A stretch of DNA of 64,000 bases from Solibacillus sp040274725. GTDB lineage: Bacteria > Bacillota > Bacilli > Bacillales_A > Planococcaceae. The notes beneath the pieces were generated by a model that searched no databases, had not been told where the DNA came from, and worked only from the letters and a program-made list of their open reading frames with translations. The position numbers and the translations under genes were made by a program. Positions 26,311 to 35,440 of this stretch are shown in pieces (positions within the stretch are counted from its first letter, which is position 1; each line of letters begins with the position of its first letter). The stretch covers positions 1 through 64,000 of the forward strand of contig JBEMAQ010000009.1 of the NCBI GenBank assembly GCA_040274725.1. The letters run 5' to 3'.

Positions 26311-26685
26311 TCAGCGACTACTTTCATCGGATTCAGTGCCACTTGTTCTTGCGCTGACCAATTCCGTGTTTGCCTTGCCCAACGCTCGGGATGCTTCTTC
26401 ATACACTTCTTTTCGCTTCTCTAGAATGTCGATATGTTCGCCCATATGACACTGCACTGGCGTCACAAACTTCAATGCGCTATGCAGATGCACTTCATTG
26501 TACCAACGGATAAATTTCAATGCCCATGCACGTGCTTCTTTGCGCCATTTATATAAAGTAGCCTCTGTAATTTTTGTTTCTTCATGAATTTTTCCTACCG
26601 CTTCATTTTGTGGTGGCATCATGCGTGCGACAACTGCTTGTTTTTGTTCAGCAGTGTAGCGAATGCGTTCTCTTTTCACTGTCAT
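26311..26685 (-). pseudogene. IS3-family transposase, internally deleted
   Basis: The N-terminal ~50 aa (RIRYTAEQKQAVVARM ... EATLYKWRKEAR) are an OrfA helix-turn-helix. The next residues (WALKFIRWYNEVHLHSALKF, VTPVQCH) are the C-terminal end of an OrfB integrase. The catalytic DDE core between them is gone, and the two ends are joined in frame, so this cannot transpose on its own. A non-autonomous deletion derivative. Confidence 0.82.
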
Positions 26686-26744
26686 TCGTCTCGACCTCCG
26701 TGTTTTTAATTTACTATACCGCGTAAGCTCGGTACGACATCTAT

Positions 26745-27470
26745 CCTAACAGAGGTGGCAGTGTACAAAGTGAAGGCCCCATTATCGTTTTATTTAAGAG
26801 CGCTCTTTCTCGAGGGCGAGCGATATTAGAAGATTTAATTAAGGGGTTCAAAGGTACTGTCATCTGTGATGGCTATTCAGCTTATGGTCAATTACCTCAT
26901 GTTCAGTTCGCCAATTGTTGGGCGCACGTACGCCGTTATTGGCTAAAAGCGGATAGCAAGAATGGCCAAATAGGTGTGCAGTATTGTGACCGATTGTTTC
27001 AGATTGAACGTAAAATCAAGCACCTTTCGCCAGAAGAACGCGTGCAAGTTCGTCAACAAGAGGCAAAGCCGATTGTCGACGAATTCTTCGACTGGATTGA
27101 TTGCTCGCCATTCTTCAGTAAAAATGCCATTGGGAAAGCAGCTGAATATACATTAAAACGTTCATCAGAGTTGAAGGTTTTCCTTGAGAATGGGAACGTC
27201 GCGATTGATAACAATCCAGCTGAAAATGCGATTCGTCCAAATGTCATTGGTCGCAAAAATTGGCTCTTCTCAGTGAGTGAAGCAGGTGCGAAAGCGAATG
27301 CGATTTGTTTGAGTTTAGCTGAAACAGCCAAAGCAAATGGAATTGATTTTTATCAGTACCTGGTGAAGCTGCTGACGGAATTACCTAACGTACCCTTTCA
27401 TCAGAAACCTGAAATTTTACATAATTACATGCCTTGGTCAGAAAATATTCAAGCCACATGTGCAAAATAG
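26745..27470 (+). pseudogene. IS66 transposase (TnpC), C-terminal remnant
   Basis: An open frame with no start reads GPIIVLFKSALSRGRAILE, then VICDGYSAYGQLPHVQFANC and AHVRRYWLKA, and ends with the IS66 signature DNNPAENAIRPNVIGRKNWL (~27208-27267). The 5' half of tnpC and both small IS66 ORFs are missing. It lies against the right junction of the island and may mark how the segment arrived. Confidence 0.85.
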
Positions 27471-27485
27471 CCAGCGATCTGAAAA

Positions 27486-27725
27486 AATCCAGTAGCTACA
27501 ATTATGCATCCGATTACAAACGATTTAGGAGACTGGCCAGCCTTTCTTGGCTACAACAAATTGAAAGTCAAAGAGGGTGCCCAGCTACTGGCAACCATTG
27601 AGCAAGACCCGTTTATCGTCATCGGGGAGTTTGGTCAGGGACGCACAGCCTACTTTACAAGTGATTGCGCACCGCATTGGGGGACAAGGGAGTTTATGAA
27701 TTGGCACTATTACAAGGAGATTTAG
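27486..27725 (+). pseudogene. Amidotransferase-like protein (ThuA-related), 3' part
   Basis: The C-terminal ~79 codons of the gene started at 19876: PVATIMHPI, DLGDWPAFLGYNKL, then EFGQGRTAYFTSDCAPHWG. There is no SD or promoter. Together the halves make a nearly full protein with about 20 residues lost at the insertion point. Confidence 0.8.
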
Positions 27726-27770
27726 CTTCGACTACTTTCACATATTTCAAAAAGCACAAACTAAAAAACA

Positions 27771-27816
27771 AAAGCTATTACTTCTTACCAAATGATAAAG
27801 TAATAGCTTTGTTTTT
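27771..27816. terminator. Bidirectional terminator
   Basis: A perfect 13-bp stem AAAGCTATTACTT / AAGTAATAGCTTT with T runs on either side. It ends both the old amidotransferase transcript and the leftward ABC operon. Confidence 0.88.
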
Positions 27817-28855
27817 ATCCTTTAAGTGCAATTTTTTGCTCGCGTTTAAAAATATAATAGTTAAATATCAATACGAAGATTAATACCCCGCCCCAAATAA
27901 TGTCGCGATAGAAATTACTAATCATCGGGAACATATTGAGACCCGAAGATAAAATTTGTAAAATCAATATCGCGATGACAATGCCTTGGACATTACCGAA
28001 GCCACCTTTTGGATTGATGCCACCTAACACCGCAATTAAAATACATTGTAATGTATAGTTTGACCCATAATCGGCGTTAATGGAGTTTGTACGTGCCATC
28101 ATTATTAAGCCCGCTAATGCGGATAAAAAGCCCGCTAATACATACGTCCGAATAATAATCCATGTATTATTTAACCCTGCATAATGCGCAGCCTTTTCAT
28201 TTGTACCAAATAAATAAAGTTGCATACCAAAAGTTGTTTTACTAAGTAAAATCCCAACGATAATGGCCATCACGATAAAAATCACAAAGGGGACGGGAAC
28301 GTAACCGAAAATGCTATAATTGCCGACAGTTGAAAAGGCCATTGGGAGACCGCTAATTGATTTTCCTTCTGTCAAAACGACGGCAATACCAGAAAAGAGT
28401 TGATACGTACCGAGAGTAGCTAAAATAGCGGAAATTTTAAATTTAGAAATGAGTAGACCATTAAAGGCACCTGCTAGTGAACCGATTATGAGTGCAATTA
28501 AGACACCAGTAATAATAAAGAGAGCGGTTGTAGCAAATGGCCCATCAGCTGGTAAGTAAGTAATATAAAACTTAGCTGCGACAATCGCAGATAAATTAGC
28601 AATCGCCACAACAGATAAATCAATCCCGCCTGTAATCATCGCGATACTAATCGCAATGGCTAGTAAGCCGTATTCAGGAAATTGCTTGGTCATTGAGATA
28701 AAGTTGCCGCTCGTTAAAAACAGCCCCGGCTTTAATAGAGACATTAAAATAAAGACAAAGACAAGAATAATCAATAATCGCATAAGATTTTTATCTTGAT
28801 TAAGCCCATATAACCATTTAAATTTATTTTGGCTAGAAGCTGAGTTATTCATCAT
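27815..28855 (-). CDS. Sugar/AI-2-type ABC transporter permease
   Basis: A polytopic membrane protein of the RbsC/LsrCD (BPD_transp_2) family with about ten helices. Typical motifs are SIAMITGGIDLSVVAIANLS near residue 70 and AVLGGINPKGGFG near the C-terminus. Last gene of the leftward operon. ATG 28855 with AGGAAGTGAG upstream is preferred over GTG 28861, which abuts the SD. It forms the channel with the next gene's product; the substrate is unproven. Confidence 0.9.
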   Translation of the reverse strand: MMNNSASSQNKFKWLYGLNQDKNLMRLLIILVFVFILMSLLKPGLFLTSGNFISMTKQFPEYGLLAIAISIAMITGGIDLSVVAIANLSAIVAAKFYITYLPADGPFATTALFIITGVLIALIIGSLAGAFNGLLISKFKISAILATLGTYQLFSGIAVVLTEGKSISGLPMAFSTVGNYSIFGYVPVPFVIFIVMAIIVGILLSKTTFGMQLYLFGTNEKAAHYAGLNNTWIIIRTYVLAGFLSALAGLIMMARTNSINADYGSNYTLQCILIAVLGGINPKGGFGNVQGIVIAILILQILSSGLNMFPMISNFYRDIIWGGVLIFVLIFNYYIFKREQKIALKG

Positions 28856-28871
28856 TCTCACTTCCTAACAA

Positions 28872-29876
28872 TTAAGTTTTAGTTGTAGATAGATGTTTTT
28901 TTGTTTTTGTCATTTGGTAGGCAGAAATCCCAGTACCAATAATAATGATCGCCCCTGTAAAAATGCGCTGCCAGTAGGTTGGAATCCCAATTAAAATAAG
29001 GCTGTTCGCGACAATTGTGAGCAGTGCGACCCCAAGAATTGTACCTGTGAGTGTACCAGTGCCTCCTGCAATGCGTGCGCCGCCTAAAACGACCGCAGCG
29101 ATAACCGTTAGTTCAATGCCGAGCATACTGTTCGGGTTGGCGTTTAACATCATGGAAGCTTGTGCAATCCCCGTAATCCCTGAAATGATCCCGACAAAAC
29201 AATACACAAAGAAATGCGTGAAAAAGACATTAAAGCCGGCGCGCTGTGCAGACACTTCATCGCCACCAACAGCAAAAATCCCTTTTCCGACCATTGTGTA
29301 ACGCATAAGAAAAAATGCAAAAATAAGTAAGCCAATAAATATTAAAATCGTCACAGGCATATTGGAATTCAACCCTAATTCATTATTATAAGCTGAAAAT
29401 AATTTTGCCTTTCCATGGTCATGCATCGGGTCTGGAATCGCGATTTGGTGTGCTTTTAGCGGTCCTAATAAAATCCCAGTAAATAAACTAGTCGTCCCGA
29501 GTGTAACGATTAAGGTTTGAAACTTAAATTTTGCAATAAGAAGGGCATTAATTGAGCCGAGCAGTAAGCCGATTATTGCACCAACGAGATAAATAAAAAA
29601 GACGCTTCCTTGATAATCAATTGCCGTAAAAATTTGAACCGTGGCAAACATTGAAAGGGCTGCGATTGCAGGGAAGGACACATCAATTCCCCCAGAAACT
29701 AATACAACATACGCACCAATCGCAAACATCCCAGGTACAATCATCGAGCGTGCTAAATCAACTAAGTTATTACCTGTTAGAAATTGTCCGCTACGAATTT
29801 CGACGACAATAATGAGTAAAATAATGGTTAATAAAATATAGAGCTCTGTACGTTTAAATATTTTATTCAGCTTCAT
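28872..29876 (-). CDS. Sugar/AI-2-type ABC transporter permease
   Basis: The second permease of the same family. GAYVVLVSGGIDVSFPAIAALS (split at ~residue 60) and VVLGGARIAGGTGT are the conserved loops. The frame reaches 29888, but GGTGGTGAG precedes ATG 29876. The permease pair with one tandem ATPase and a lipoprotein is the LsrACDB/RhaSTPQ layout. Confidence 0.9.
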   Translation of the reverse strand: MKLNKIFKRTELYILLTIILLIIVVEIRSGQFLTGNNLVDLARSMIVPGMFAIGAYVVLVSGGIDVSFPAIAALSMFATVQIFTAIDYQGSVFFIYLVGAIIGLLLGSINALLIAKFKFQTLIVTLGTTSLFTGILLGPLKAHQIAIPDPMHDHGKAKLFSAYNNELGLNSNMPVTILIFIGLLIFAFFLMRYTMVGKGIFAVGGDEVSAQRAGFNVFFTHFFVYCFVGIISGITGIAQASMMLNANPNSMLGIELTVIAAVVLGGARIAGGTGTLTGTILGVALLTIVANSLILIGIPTYWQRIFTGAIIIIGTGISAYQMTKTKKHLSTTKT

Positions 29877-29899
29877 CAATCTCACCACCTGAACTGTAC

Positions 29900-31387
29900 T
29901 TATTTTGTGGACAAATCAGCTAACTCTTTTTCAGAGGTATCCATTGCTACTAATCTTTCAGCAATTTCGCCTTGTCGAATGACGATAATATCATTACAAT
30001 TATGAATCAGTTCACGCAAATCGTCAGAGATAATGATAACAGCAAGTCCGTCGTCCGCGAGTTTACGAAGCTGATGATAAATATCAAATTTTGCACCAAT
30101 ATCTACCCCAACAGTTGGTCCATCTAAAATGAGAATAGATAAATCTGTCGCTAGCCATCTAGAAAGCATCACCTTTTGCTGATTCCCACCAGACAATGTT
30201 TGAACAGGATTTTGCGCGTCATTCGTCTTAATTGATAAGTTTTGTACCCATTTATCCGATTCTTGCTTAATAGCTGCTTTATTTAAGAAGCCTAGCTTAG
30301 ACACTAATTGATTAATCTTTGATACGATAATGTTATTCGTAATTGATTGTGGTAAAAATAGCCCCTCTGTTAATCGGTCAGGGGGCACATAGCCAATACC
30401 GTACAGGGTAGCTTCTTTAATGTTACGTATTTGAATTGGCTTGCCGTTTAGTTTTATTGTGCCGCTATCAGGTTGATAGAGACCAAATAACGTTTGAACA
30501 ATTTCAGAGCGTCCTGAACCTAAAAGTCCTGTAATGCCTAAAATCTCACCTTTTTTTAACTGGAATGAAATGTTTTTATAAGTATTTTTTAGTAGTAAAT
30601 TTCCGACTTCTAAAATGACTTCGCTATCGGCGTGCTTCGGCGTGTAAAAATCTTGTTCAAATTCTTTGCCTGTCATATAGTAGGCGAATTTTTGATCATC
30701 TAAATCAGCTGTTTGCCCTGTAATAACCTTTTCACCGTTTCGTATAATAGTATAGGACTCTGAAATCTCGAAAACTTCCTCTAACTTGTGTGAGACAAAT
30801 AGAATGGCGATACCTTGATCTTTTAAACTCCGAATGACTTCAAATAAAGATTTCACTTCTCGTTTATTTAAAGAGGTTGTTGGTTCATCCATAATAATGA
30901 GCTTGGCATCGTTAAGCAATGCGCGGCAAATCGCAATCAGTTGCTTATCCGCAACAGATAAATTTTCAACAACCTCATCTAAATCAATTTTAAAATTGAT
31001 TTTGGAGATTGCTTGCTCGGCAATTTTTCGCAGTCGCTTATAACTAATAATTTTACGTTTGTTCATTAACTCTAAATTTAGCGATAGATTTTCCATGACA
31101 GTTAAATTTGGAAACAGGGAAAAGTCTTGATAAATGACTTGTACGCCTTGTCGAATGGCTTCGGTAGGAGTGAATTGCTTAAATGTTTGTCCGTCAAACT
31201 CTAGGGAACCTTCATCAGCTGTATAAAAGCCAGAAATAATTTTAATTAATGTTGATTTCCCACACCCATTTTCGCCAGCTAAGCTATGAACTTCGCCTTT
31301 TTTAATAGCGAGGCTGACACCTTTTAAGGCTTGAACACCACCAAAAGCTTTTTTTATGTTTTTGATTTTTAAAATGTATTCAGTCAT
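29900..31387 (-). CDS. Sugar/AI-2-type ABC transporter ATP-binding protein (tandem NBD)
   Basis: 495 aa with two nucleotide-binding domains, as in RbsA/LsrA. Domain 1: Walker A GENGCGKST (~39) and Walker B LIIMDEPT. Domain 2: the degenerate Walker A GLLGSGRSE typical of this family, and signature LSGGNQQKV followed by LSILILDGPT. SD AAAGGAG. Separated from the upstream lipoprotein gene by a terminator, so it is expected to be expressed less than the binding protein. Confidence 0.93.
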   Translation of the reverse strand: MTEYILKIKNIKKAFGGVQALKGVSLAIKKGEVHSLAGENGCGKSTLIKIISGFYTADEGSLEFDGQTFKQFTPTEAIRQGVQVIYQDFSLFPNLTVMENLSLNLELMNKRKIISYKRLRKIAEQAISKINFKIDLDEVVENLSVADKQLIAICRALLNDAKLIIMDEPTTSLNKREVKSLFEVIRSLKDQGIAILFVSHKLEEVFEISESYTIIRNGEKVITGQTADLDDQKFAYYMTGKEFEQDFYTPKHADSEVILEVGNLLLKNTYKNISFQLKKGEILGITGLLGSGRSEIVQTLFGLYQPDSGTIKLNGKPIQIRNIKEATLYGIGYVPPDRLTEGLFLPQSITNNIIVSKINQLVSKLGFLNKAAIKQESDKWVQNLSIKTNDAQNPVQTLSGGNQQKVMLSRWLATDLSILILDGPTVGVDIGAKFDIYHQLRKLADDGLAVIIISDDLRELIHNCNDIIVIRQGEIAERLVAMDTSEKELADLSTK

Positions 31388-31414
31388 AGCTATTCTCCTT
31401 TCGAAGGATTAAAT

Positions 31415-31442
31415 AAAAAAGGGGGAAGAATCCCCCTTTTTT
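31415..31442 (-). terminator. Intra-operon attenuator
   Basis: AAAAAAGGGGGA-AGAA-TCCCCCTTTTTT between the binding-protein and ATPase genes. Such sites raise the ratio of binding protein to transporter. Confidence 0.85.
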
Positions 31443-31450
31443 ATGGTCAC

Positions 31451-32524
31451 TTAAAATCCAAAATCATCGACATTGTCAGTTGTTACGTTAATCCAGCCTT
31501 CACCTAGTAATACTTTTGTAGAGCCTTCAGCGAATTGTAGATTTTCATAACCAGCGATTCCTAAATCTAAATTATTTTCAATTGGTTCTTTGTTGAGTAC
31601 TTTTACTGCTAAGCTAAGTAGCGCATAACCTGCATCTTTTGGGTCCCAAAGTGTTGCAGCGCTCATTGCACCACTCTCTAAAAATTGCTTTGACTCATTT
31701 GGCATACCTGTACCAACTGTGAACTTTTTACCGATTAAGCCAAGCTCATCAATTGCTTTTGCGACACCTGGTGCATCTTTAGAAGACGTGCCTAAAACAC
31801 CTTTTAAATCTGGATACTTTTTGAATAGCTCTTTCGCACGTTCATAAGCACGCTCTTGATTGTCCTCAGATTCTACACGAGCTTCTGCGTCTAATAATGT
31901 CATATTCGGATATTTTTCCTTTTGATGTGCAACCGCAGCATCTGCCCATTCATTGTGGGAGGCATTAGTTACGTGGCCTACCATTGTTGTGTAGAGACCT
32001 TCTTCCCCCATAGCGGCCGCTAAATTGTCCATAATATAAGCACCGTACCCTGCATTATCAAACGCTTCAATATCGTACTGTGTATTTTGCTGTGTGGAAC
32101 CCTCATGTGTCACAACAACAATGCCTTTATCCATCGCTTCTTTTAAGATAGGCTCTAGTGCAGCCGGGTCAACCGGAACGACAGCCAATGCATCAACGCC
32201 TTGTGCGATTAAATCTTGAATGACTTGCACTTGCATCGCAGCATCTGTTTTAGCTGGCCCTTTTTGGAAAACGTTCAGGCCCGTATCAGATGCAAATTGC
32301 TTTACGCCTTCCTCCATACGTACAAACCATGCATTTGTACTATCTTTTGGCACAAGTGCAATTGTCCAATCGCCACCACCGTCTGTTGCATTATCCGTGC
32401 CAGGATCTGTAGTTGTAGTATCACCGTCTGTGTTCGTCGATGTGCCGCCTTCAGATGAATCACTACAGGCAACTAAAATGAATACCGTCAGTAAAGCTAA
32501 CATACTTAGCCAAAATTTTTTCAT
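31451..32524 (-). CDS. Sugar/AI-2-type ABC substrate-binding lipoprotein
   Basis: The signal peptide ends in FILVAC (lipobox Cys ~20), followed by a Ser/Thr/Gly/Asp linker. The two-lobed periplasmic-binding fold begins at WTIALVPKDSTNAWF (~52), with DALAVVPVDPAAL and VVVTHEG further on. The sequence is closest in style to LsrB/RhaS-type binding proteins. Ligand unknown; a pentose/deoxysugar or AI-2-like furanose is plausible. SD GAGGTGAAAA. Confidence 0.92.
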   Translation of the reverse strand: MKKFWLSMLALLTVFILVACSDSSEGGTSTNTDGDTTTTDPGTDNATDGGGDWTIALVPKDSTNAWFVRMEEGVKQFASDTGLNVFQKGPAKTDAAMQVQVIQDLIAQGVDALAVVPVDPAALEPILKEAMDKGIVVVTHEGSTQQNTQYDIEAFDNAGYGAYIMDNLAAAMGEEGLYTTMVGHVTNASHNEWADAAVAHQKEKYPNMTLLDAEARVESEDNQERAYERAKELFKKYPDLKGVLGTSSKDAPGVAKAIDELGLIGKKFTVGTGMPNESKQFLESGAMSAATLWDPKDAGYALLSLAVKVLNKEPIENNLDLGIAGYENLQFAEGSTKVLLGEGWINVTTDNVDDFGF

Positions 32525-32588
32525 TTGTTTTCACCTCATTATTTATTTTGAAACCTTTAAAAAAGGGGGTTCCCAATCACATGCAAAA

Positions 32589-33569
32589 TTAAATATTAGG
32601 TAATAGTAACTTTCTCAAATACGCAGTCGTTTCTGCCGCATTATTGTGGTCGATTAATTGTTGAATGTCTGTTTCATTTAGCGAGTGTGCAAGATTATTT
32701 AATTTTTCCATCATGTTGACACCTTCACGTACCGCCTCTAAGCCATCTTCACGGTAAGGATATTGATCAATAGATAGCCAGCCGTCATAGTTCGTACGCT
32801 TCAGCCAGTAGAAAAATTCTAATGTTTCAATTGTATGCACGCTACCAACAATCATGTCATCATCCCAATGCCGATAATTATCATTCATGTGCACGTGAAA
32901 TAACTTATCGCCGTGGCGTTTTAGTAGGGCGACGGATTCGGCTGGATTTTCGTAAGCATTCAGTGCATGTCCGAAATCAATTGTGACCCCAATATTGGAA
33001 GCGTTTACTTCATTAGCTATAAGTAAGGACGTCGCGGCTGTGCTAATATAGCTATGCGTACGGGGCTCTTTAATTTTATATTCAAGTGCGACTTGAATAT
33101 CAGCGCGATGCCCACAAACCTCCTGTAAGCCTTCCGCAAGCCAATCTCTTTCTAAAATATAATCATTTTGGAACAAGTAGTCATAGCCGTCTTGCCCAGG
33201 CCATAAATTAATGAGCTGACAATTCAATTCAGCTGCCACATCCATCATTTCTTTCGCATGTGAAATAGCTAACTTTCGAATAGCTGGATCTTTAGCGGCG
33301 AAACTACCATGTTTCCATTTCATTTCCCCAAAATGATCAGGTAAAACCGATGAAACTTGTAAACTATACTCAGATAAATAGTGTTTAATTTCATCAAGAT
33401 TATTTTCTTTAATATGCCAATTACCAATTAGCTCTACACCTGTTACTTGTGGAATCTGATGAACTCTTTCAAAAAGCTCCTTGATTGAATACGGTGGTCC
33501 ATAGCCACCTGTTACATAGCGATCAGATACAGAGCCTACATTCGAAAGTATAACTGAGTAACCTTTCAT
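32589..33569 (-). CDS. Sugar phosphate isomerase/epimerase (TIM barrel)
   Basis: A xylose-isomerase-like TIM barrel (AP endonuclease family 2). Metal-ligand regions are visible in VALEYKIKEPR, VTIDFGHALN, HVHMNDNYRHWDDD and WLSIDQYPYRED. The DDD segment and the catabolic context resemble L-rhamnose-isomerase-like or 3-keto-sugar isomerases, but no substrate can be named. First gene of the operon. The SD GAGAGG touches the ATG at 33578, so ATG 33569 is preferred. Confidence 0.85.
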   Translation of the reverse strand: MKGYSVILSNVGSVSDRYVTGGYGPPYSIKELFERVHQIPQVTGVELIGNWHIKENNLDEIKHYLSEYSLQVSSVLPDHFGEMKWKHGSFAAKDPAIRKLAISHAKEMMDVAAELNCQLINLWPGQDGYDYLFQNDYILERDWLAEGLQEVCGHRADIQVALEYKIKEPRTHSYISTAATSLLIANEVNASNIGVTIDFGHALNAYENPAESVALLKRHGDKLFHVHMNDNYRHWDDDMIVGSVHTIETLEFFYWLKRTNYDGWLSIDQYPYREDGLEAVREGVNMMEKLNNLAHSLNETDIQQLIDHNNAAETTAYLRKLLLPNI

Positions 33570-33649
33570 TTCTTTCATCCTCTCTTTTTACTTTATTTTC
33601 TTGCTAGAGTATGTTTTTACGTTAATTGAGTTTAATTTTTCTTAAATTT

Positions 33650-33678
33650 ATTATTGCACTAACTAAAAGTTCCGTCAA
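33650..33678 (-). promoter_or_regulatory. Sigma-A promoter of the ABC/isomerase operon
   Basis: Read leftward: TTGACG, a 17-bp spacer, then AATAAT. It lies ~80 bases upstream of the isomerase start. Confidence 0.75.
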
Positions 33679-33732
33679 TTTATAATTAGAAAATTCAGAA
33701 ATATGAAGTTGAGGCGAGTGTGTTTGCAGCGT

Positions 33733-33746
33733 TAAAAGCGTTTACA
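33733..33746 (-). promoter_or_regulatory. Possible cre site (CcpA)
   Basis: Leftward reading TGTAAACGCTTTTA matches the cre consensus except near the last positions (TA for CA). It is ~55 bases upstream of the -35, so an unusual position for repression. Confidence 0.4.
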
Positions 33747-33906
33747 AGAAATGGTGCTATTAGTTCATGAGCATAAAAAGTTTTAAGTGGTTTAGGGATT
33801 GTGTATGAAATTGCTGAGTGATAAGAGGAGGGAGTTTTAGAAAACGGTACGCAGTTGATGATATGCAAGCACGAAATTTTTAGCGGAATGAATAATGAAA
33901 AAGAAA

Positions 33907-34053
33907 GAGGCTGGGACAAAAGAAAAATGTTAGACCAAATTTGTAAATGGTCTAACATTTTTTTGTGTTATAGAAAAATAATTGAATTTATAAATCAGAA
34001 AATTAATGACCGTTTTTAGATTTCCTCAAAAATTCGAGTTATGTCCCAGCCTC
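33907..34053. repeat. GAGGCTGGGACA inverted-repeat element
   Basis: GAGGCTGGGACA (33907-33918) and its perfect complement TGTCCCAGCCTC (34042-34053) bracket 123 bases that contain an independent hairpin, AAATGTTAGACCA / TGGTCTAACATTT (33925-33960) followed by T7. I recall similar GAGGCTGGGACA elements dispersed in Firmicutes genomes. It abuts the stop codon of the next leftward gene. The stretch 33579-33906 otherwise shows only the operon promoter and no gene. Confidence 0.75.
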
Positions 34054-34056
34054 TTT

Positions 34057-34629
34057 TTAAAATTCCTCATTAAAACTAACTTCCCCCATCCAATAATCCA
34101 TAATGATATGTGCATGCGCAAGCGCCAATTCCTCTTTCACAAATACCATAAATGCATCAAACTCTGCCTGAGAAATCGCCGCATCCCCCTCATTGAATTT
34201 AACTAGAATCGTTGGTTTCCCTGTTTCCATATATAAATATACGTCTATATAACGAACTTCACCAAACTGTTCCTTTACGTATTGCTCGACTTTTGGTGTA
34301 ATTTCATCAGCTAAAAATTGTTCTTTTTCTCTAATTGCACGTGAATCCTCCATACGATCCATATGCTTATCATAGTAAACTTCGAAAATCTCGATTTTGT
34401 CCGCATCGCGCACCGAGACGCTATGTTTAAAGTAGCCATAATGCTTAAAATCTGTTGAGGTGTACACCCCTAAAATTTCATAATTAAGCTCGGGGTAATG
34501 CTCGGCTAAATAGTGCTCTGTATGTACAATGGCCTGTTTTTGTTCACGCGCATTGAAAAAAGCAGTAGCGGCTAACATCAGTAAGGCCCCAGCGATAAAG
34601 CTCATGATAATATAAAGAAACTTTTTCAT
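34057..34629 (-). CDS. Hypothetical membrane-anchored protein
   Basis: 190 aa with one N-terminal hydrophobic segment (FLYIIMSFIAGALLMLAATAFF) followed by a charged extracytoplasmic domain (residues ~30-190, HYPELNYEILGVYTSTDFKHYGY ... split by acidic stretches). No known motif recognised. A good SD (AGAAGGATG region) precedes ATG 34629. The gene is isolated between structured repeats. Codon usage is ordinary for the window. Confidence 0.7.
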   Translation of the reverse strand: MKKFLYIIMSFIAGALLMLAATAFFNAREQKQAIVHTEHYLAEHYPELNYEILGVYTSTDFKHYGYFKHSVSVRDADKIEIFEVYYDKHMDRMEDSRAIREKEQFLADEITPKVEQYVKEQFGEVRYIDVYLYMETGKPTILVKFNEGDAAISQAEFDAFMVFVKEELALAHAHIIMDYWMGEVSFNEEF

Positions 34630-34770
34630 GAAAACATCCTTCTCTCTCTAAAGATGGTACACATTATAGCATATTTGATATTTATTTTTTACAAATATCC
34701 TATAATGAAGAAAAAGATGGCATTAATCCGTGTGCTTAGGGCTGGTTGTTGAAAAAAGAAATCAAAAAAC

Positions 34771-34803
34771 GACGCATCCAGCTAGTAAGCCAGGCGATGC
34801 GTC
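34771..34803. repeat. Inverted repeat GACGCATC
   Basis: GACGCATC / GATGCGTC around a 17-base loop, preceded by AAAAAA. Possibly an orphan terminator; no gene reads into it from the right. Confidence 0.4.
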
Positions 34804-34873
34804 AAATTATTAATTGTTAAGGAAACTTTAGATTTTCGCATTGTGGATAACTCAAGGCAAAGTTTACTTTACG

Positions 34874-35000
34874 TCCAGGCTAAAGCGCCAGCCCCTCGAG
34901 GTCGCTTCGATCCCTCGGGTGAAAGTTGAAAAGCGCACTTTCACTTCGGGCTCTCCAGCGCTTGTCGGGGCTGAGCAGGCGCTTTAGCGCTTTTGTTCAT
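34874..35000. repeat. GC-rich palindromic dispersed-repeat element
   Basis: AAAGCGCCAGCCCC ... GGGGCTGAGCAGGCGCTTT forms an imperfect long hairpin, with an inner GAAAGT...ACTTTC arm. It is far richer in G+C than its surroundings. I associate this sequence style (CCAGCCCCTCGAGGTCGCTTCG) with high-copy intergenic repeats of Bacillaceae/Planococcaceae. No coding capacity. Confidence 0.65.
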
Positions 35001-35033
35001 GGAGGACTACGATTATAGGAGTGGCTCGTAAAG

Positions 35034-35063
35034 GAACTGAAGTGTTGTGCTTCAGTTCTTTTT
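35034..35063 (+). terminator. Hairpin terminator downstream of the repeat
   Basis: GAACTGAAG-TGTTGTG-CTTCAGTTC followed by TTTTTG. The remaining 35064-35350 stretch is AT-rich and carries several extra TTTACA-like hexamers (e.g. 35275-35290) that may belong to the Pho control region. Confidence 0.7.
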
Positions 35064-35353
35064 GTTTGTGTTTTTTGTAAATAAATCAACCCTTTGTAAA
35101 GGGCATGTAAACAGACTTTTCGGAAATTTTATGCTAATTCCCACGGTTTATAAAAAAATGCGTATTTTCTTCATGGTTTGACAAGGAATCGCCACAATTT
35201 CTCACCAATATAAAGTGTGAATCCCCAATCCTCTCCTAATAAAAAAGCATTTTTGACGAAAAATTAGCATTCCTTTACAAATTTACAGTTCTAATTTTAA
35301 TTTTCAGAAAATATTAATTATTTTTACAATTTTATTTCGCATCGTTCGTTGAA

Positions 35354-35392
35354 TTTACAGAAGGTTAACAGAATTCATATATCGCGTTAATT
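35354..35392 (+). promoter_or_regulatory. Pho box upstream of pstS
   Basis: Four 6-mers at 11-bp phase: TTTACA-N5-TTAACA-N5-CATATA-N5-TTAATT. The PhoP box of B. subtilis is TT(A/C/T)A(C/T)A repeats at this spacing. It ends ~15 bases before a -10-like TACATA, consistent with PhoP activation. Confidence 0.78.
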
Positions 35393-35440
35393 TTTTGTGA
35401 GTATTGTGTACATATAGAGAAAAGTTATGGAGGACTCGGT

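Larger units (their letters stand above)
20289..27485. mobile_element. Inserted accessory island splitting the amidotransferase gene
   Basis: The two halves of one amidotransferase gene flank this 7.2 kb segment. It holds a chemoreceptor gene, an A-T-R synthetase, a PPTase and remnants of IS3 and IS66 transposases. The coding DNA is visibly more AT-rich than the gcv or nrdJ neighbours. About 20 residues of the host gene are missing at the junction, so the boundaries are approximate, and no flanking direct repeat could be recognised by eye. Confidence 0.75.
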
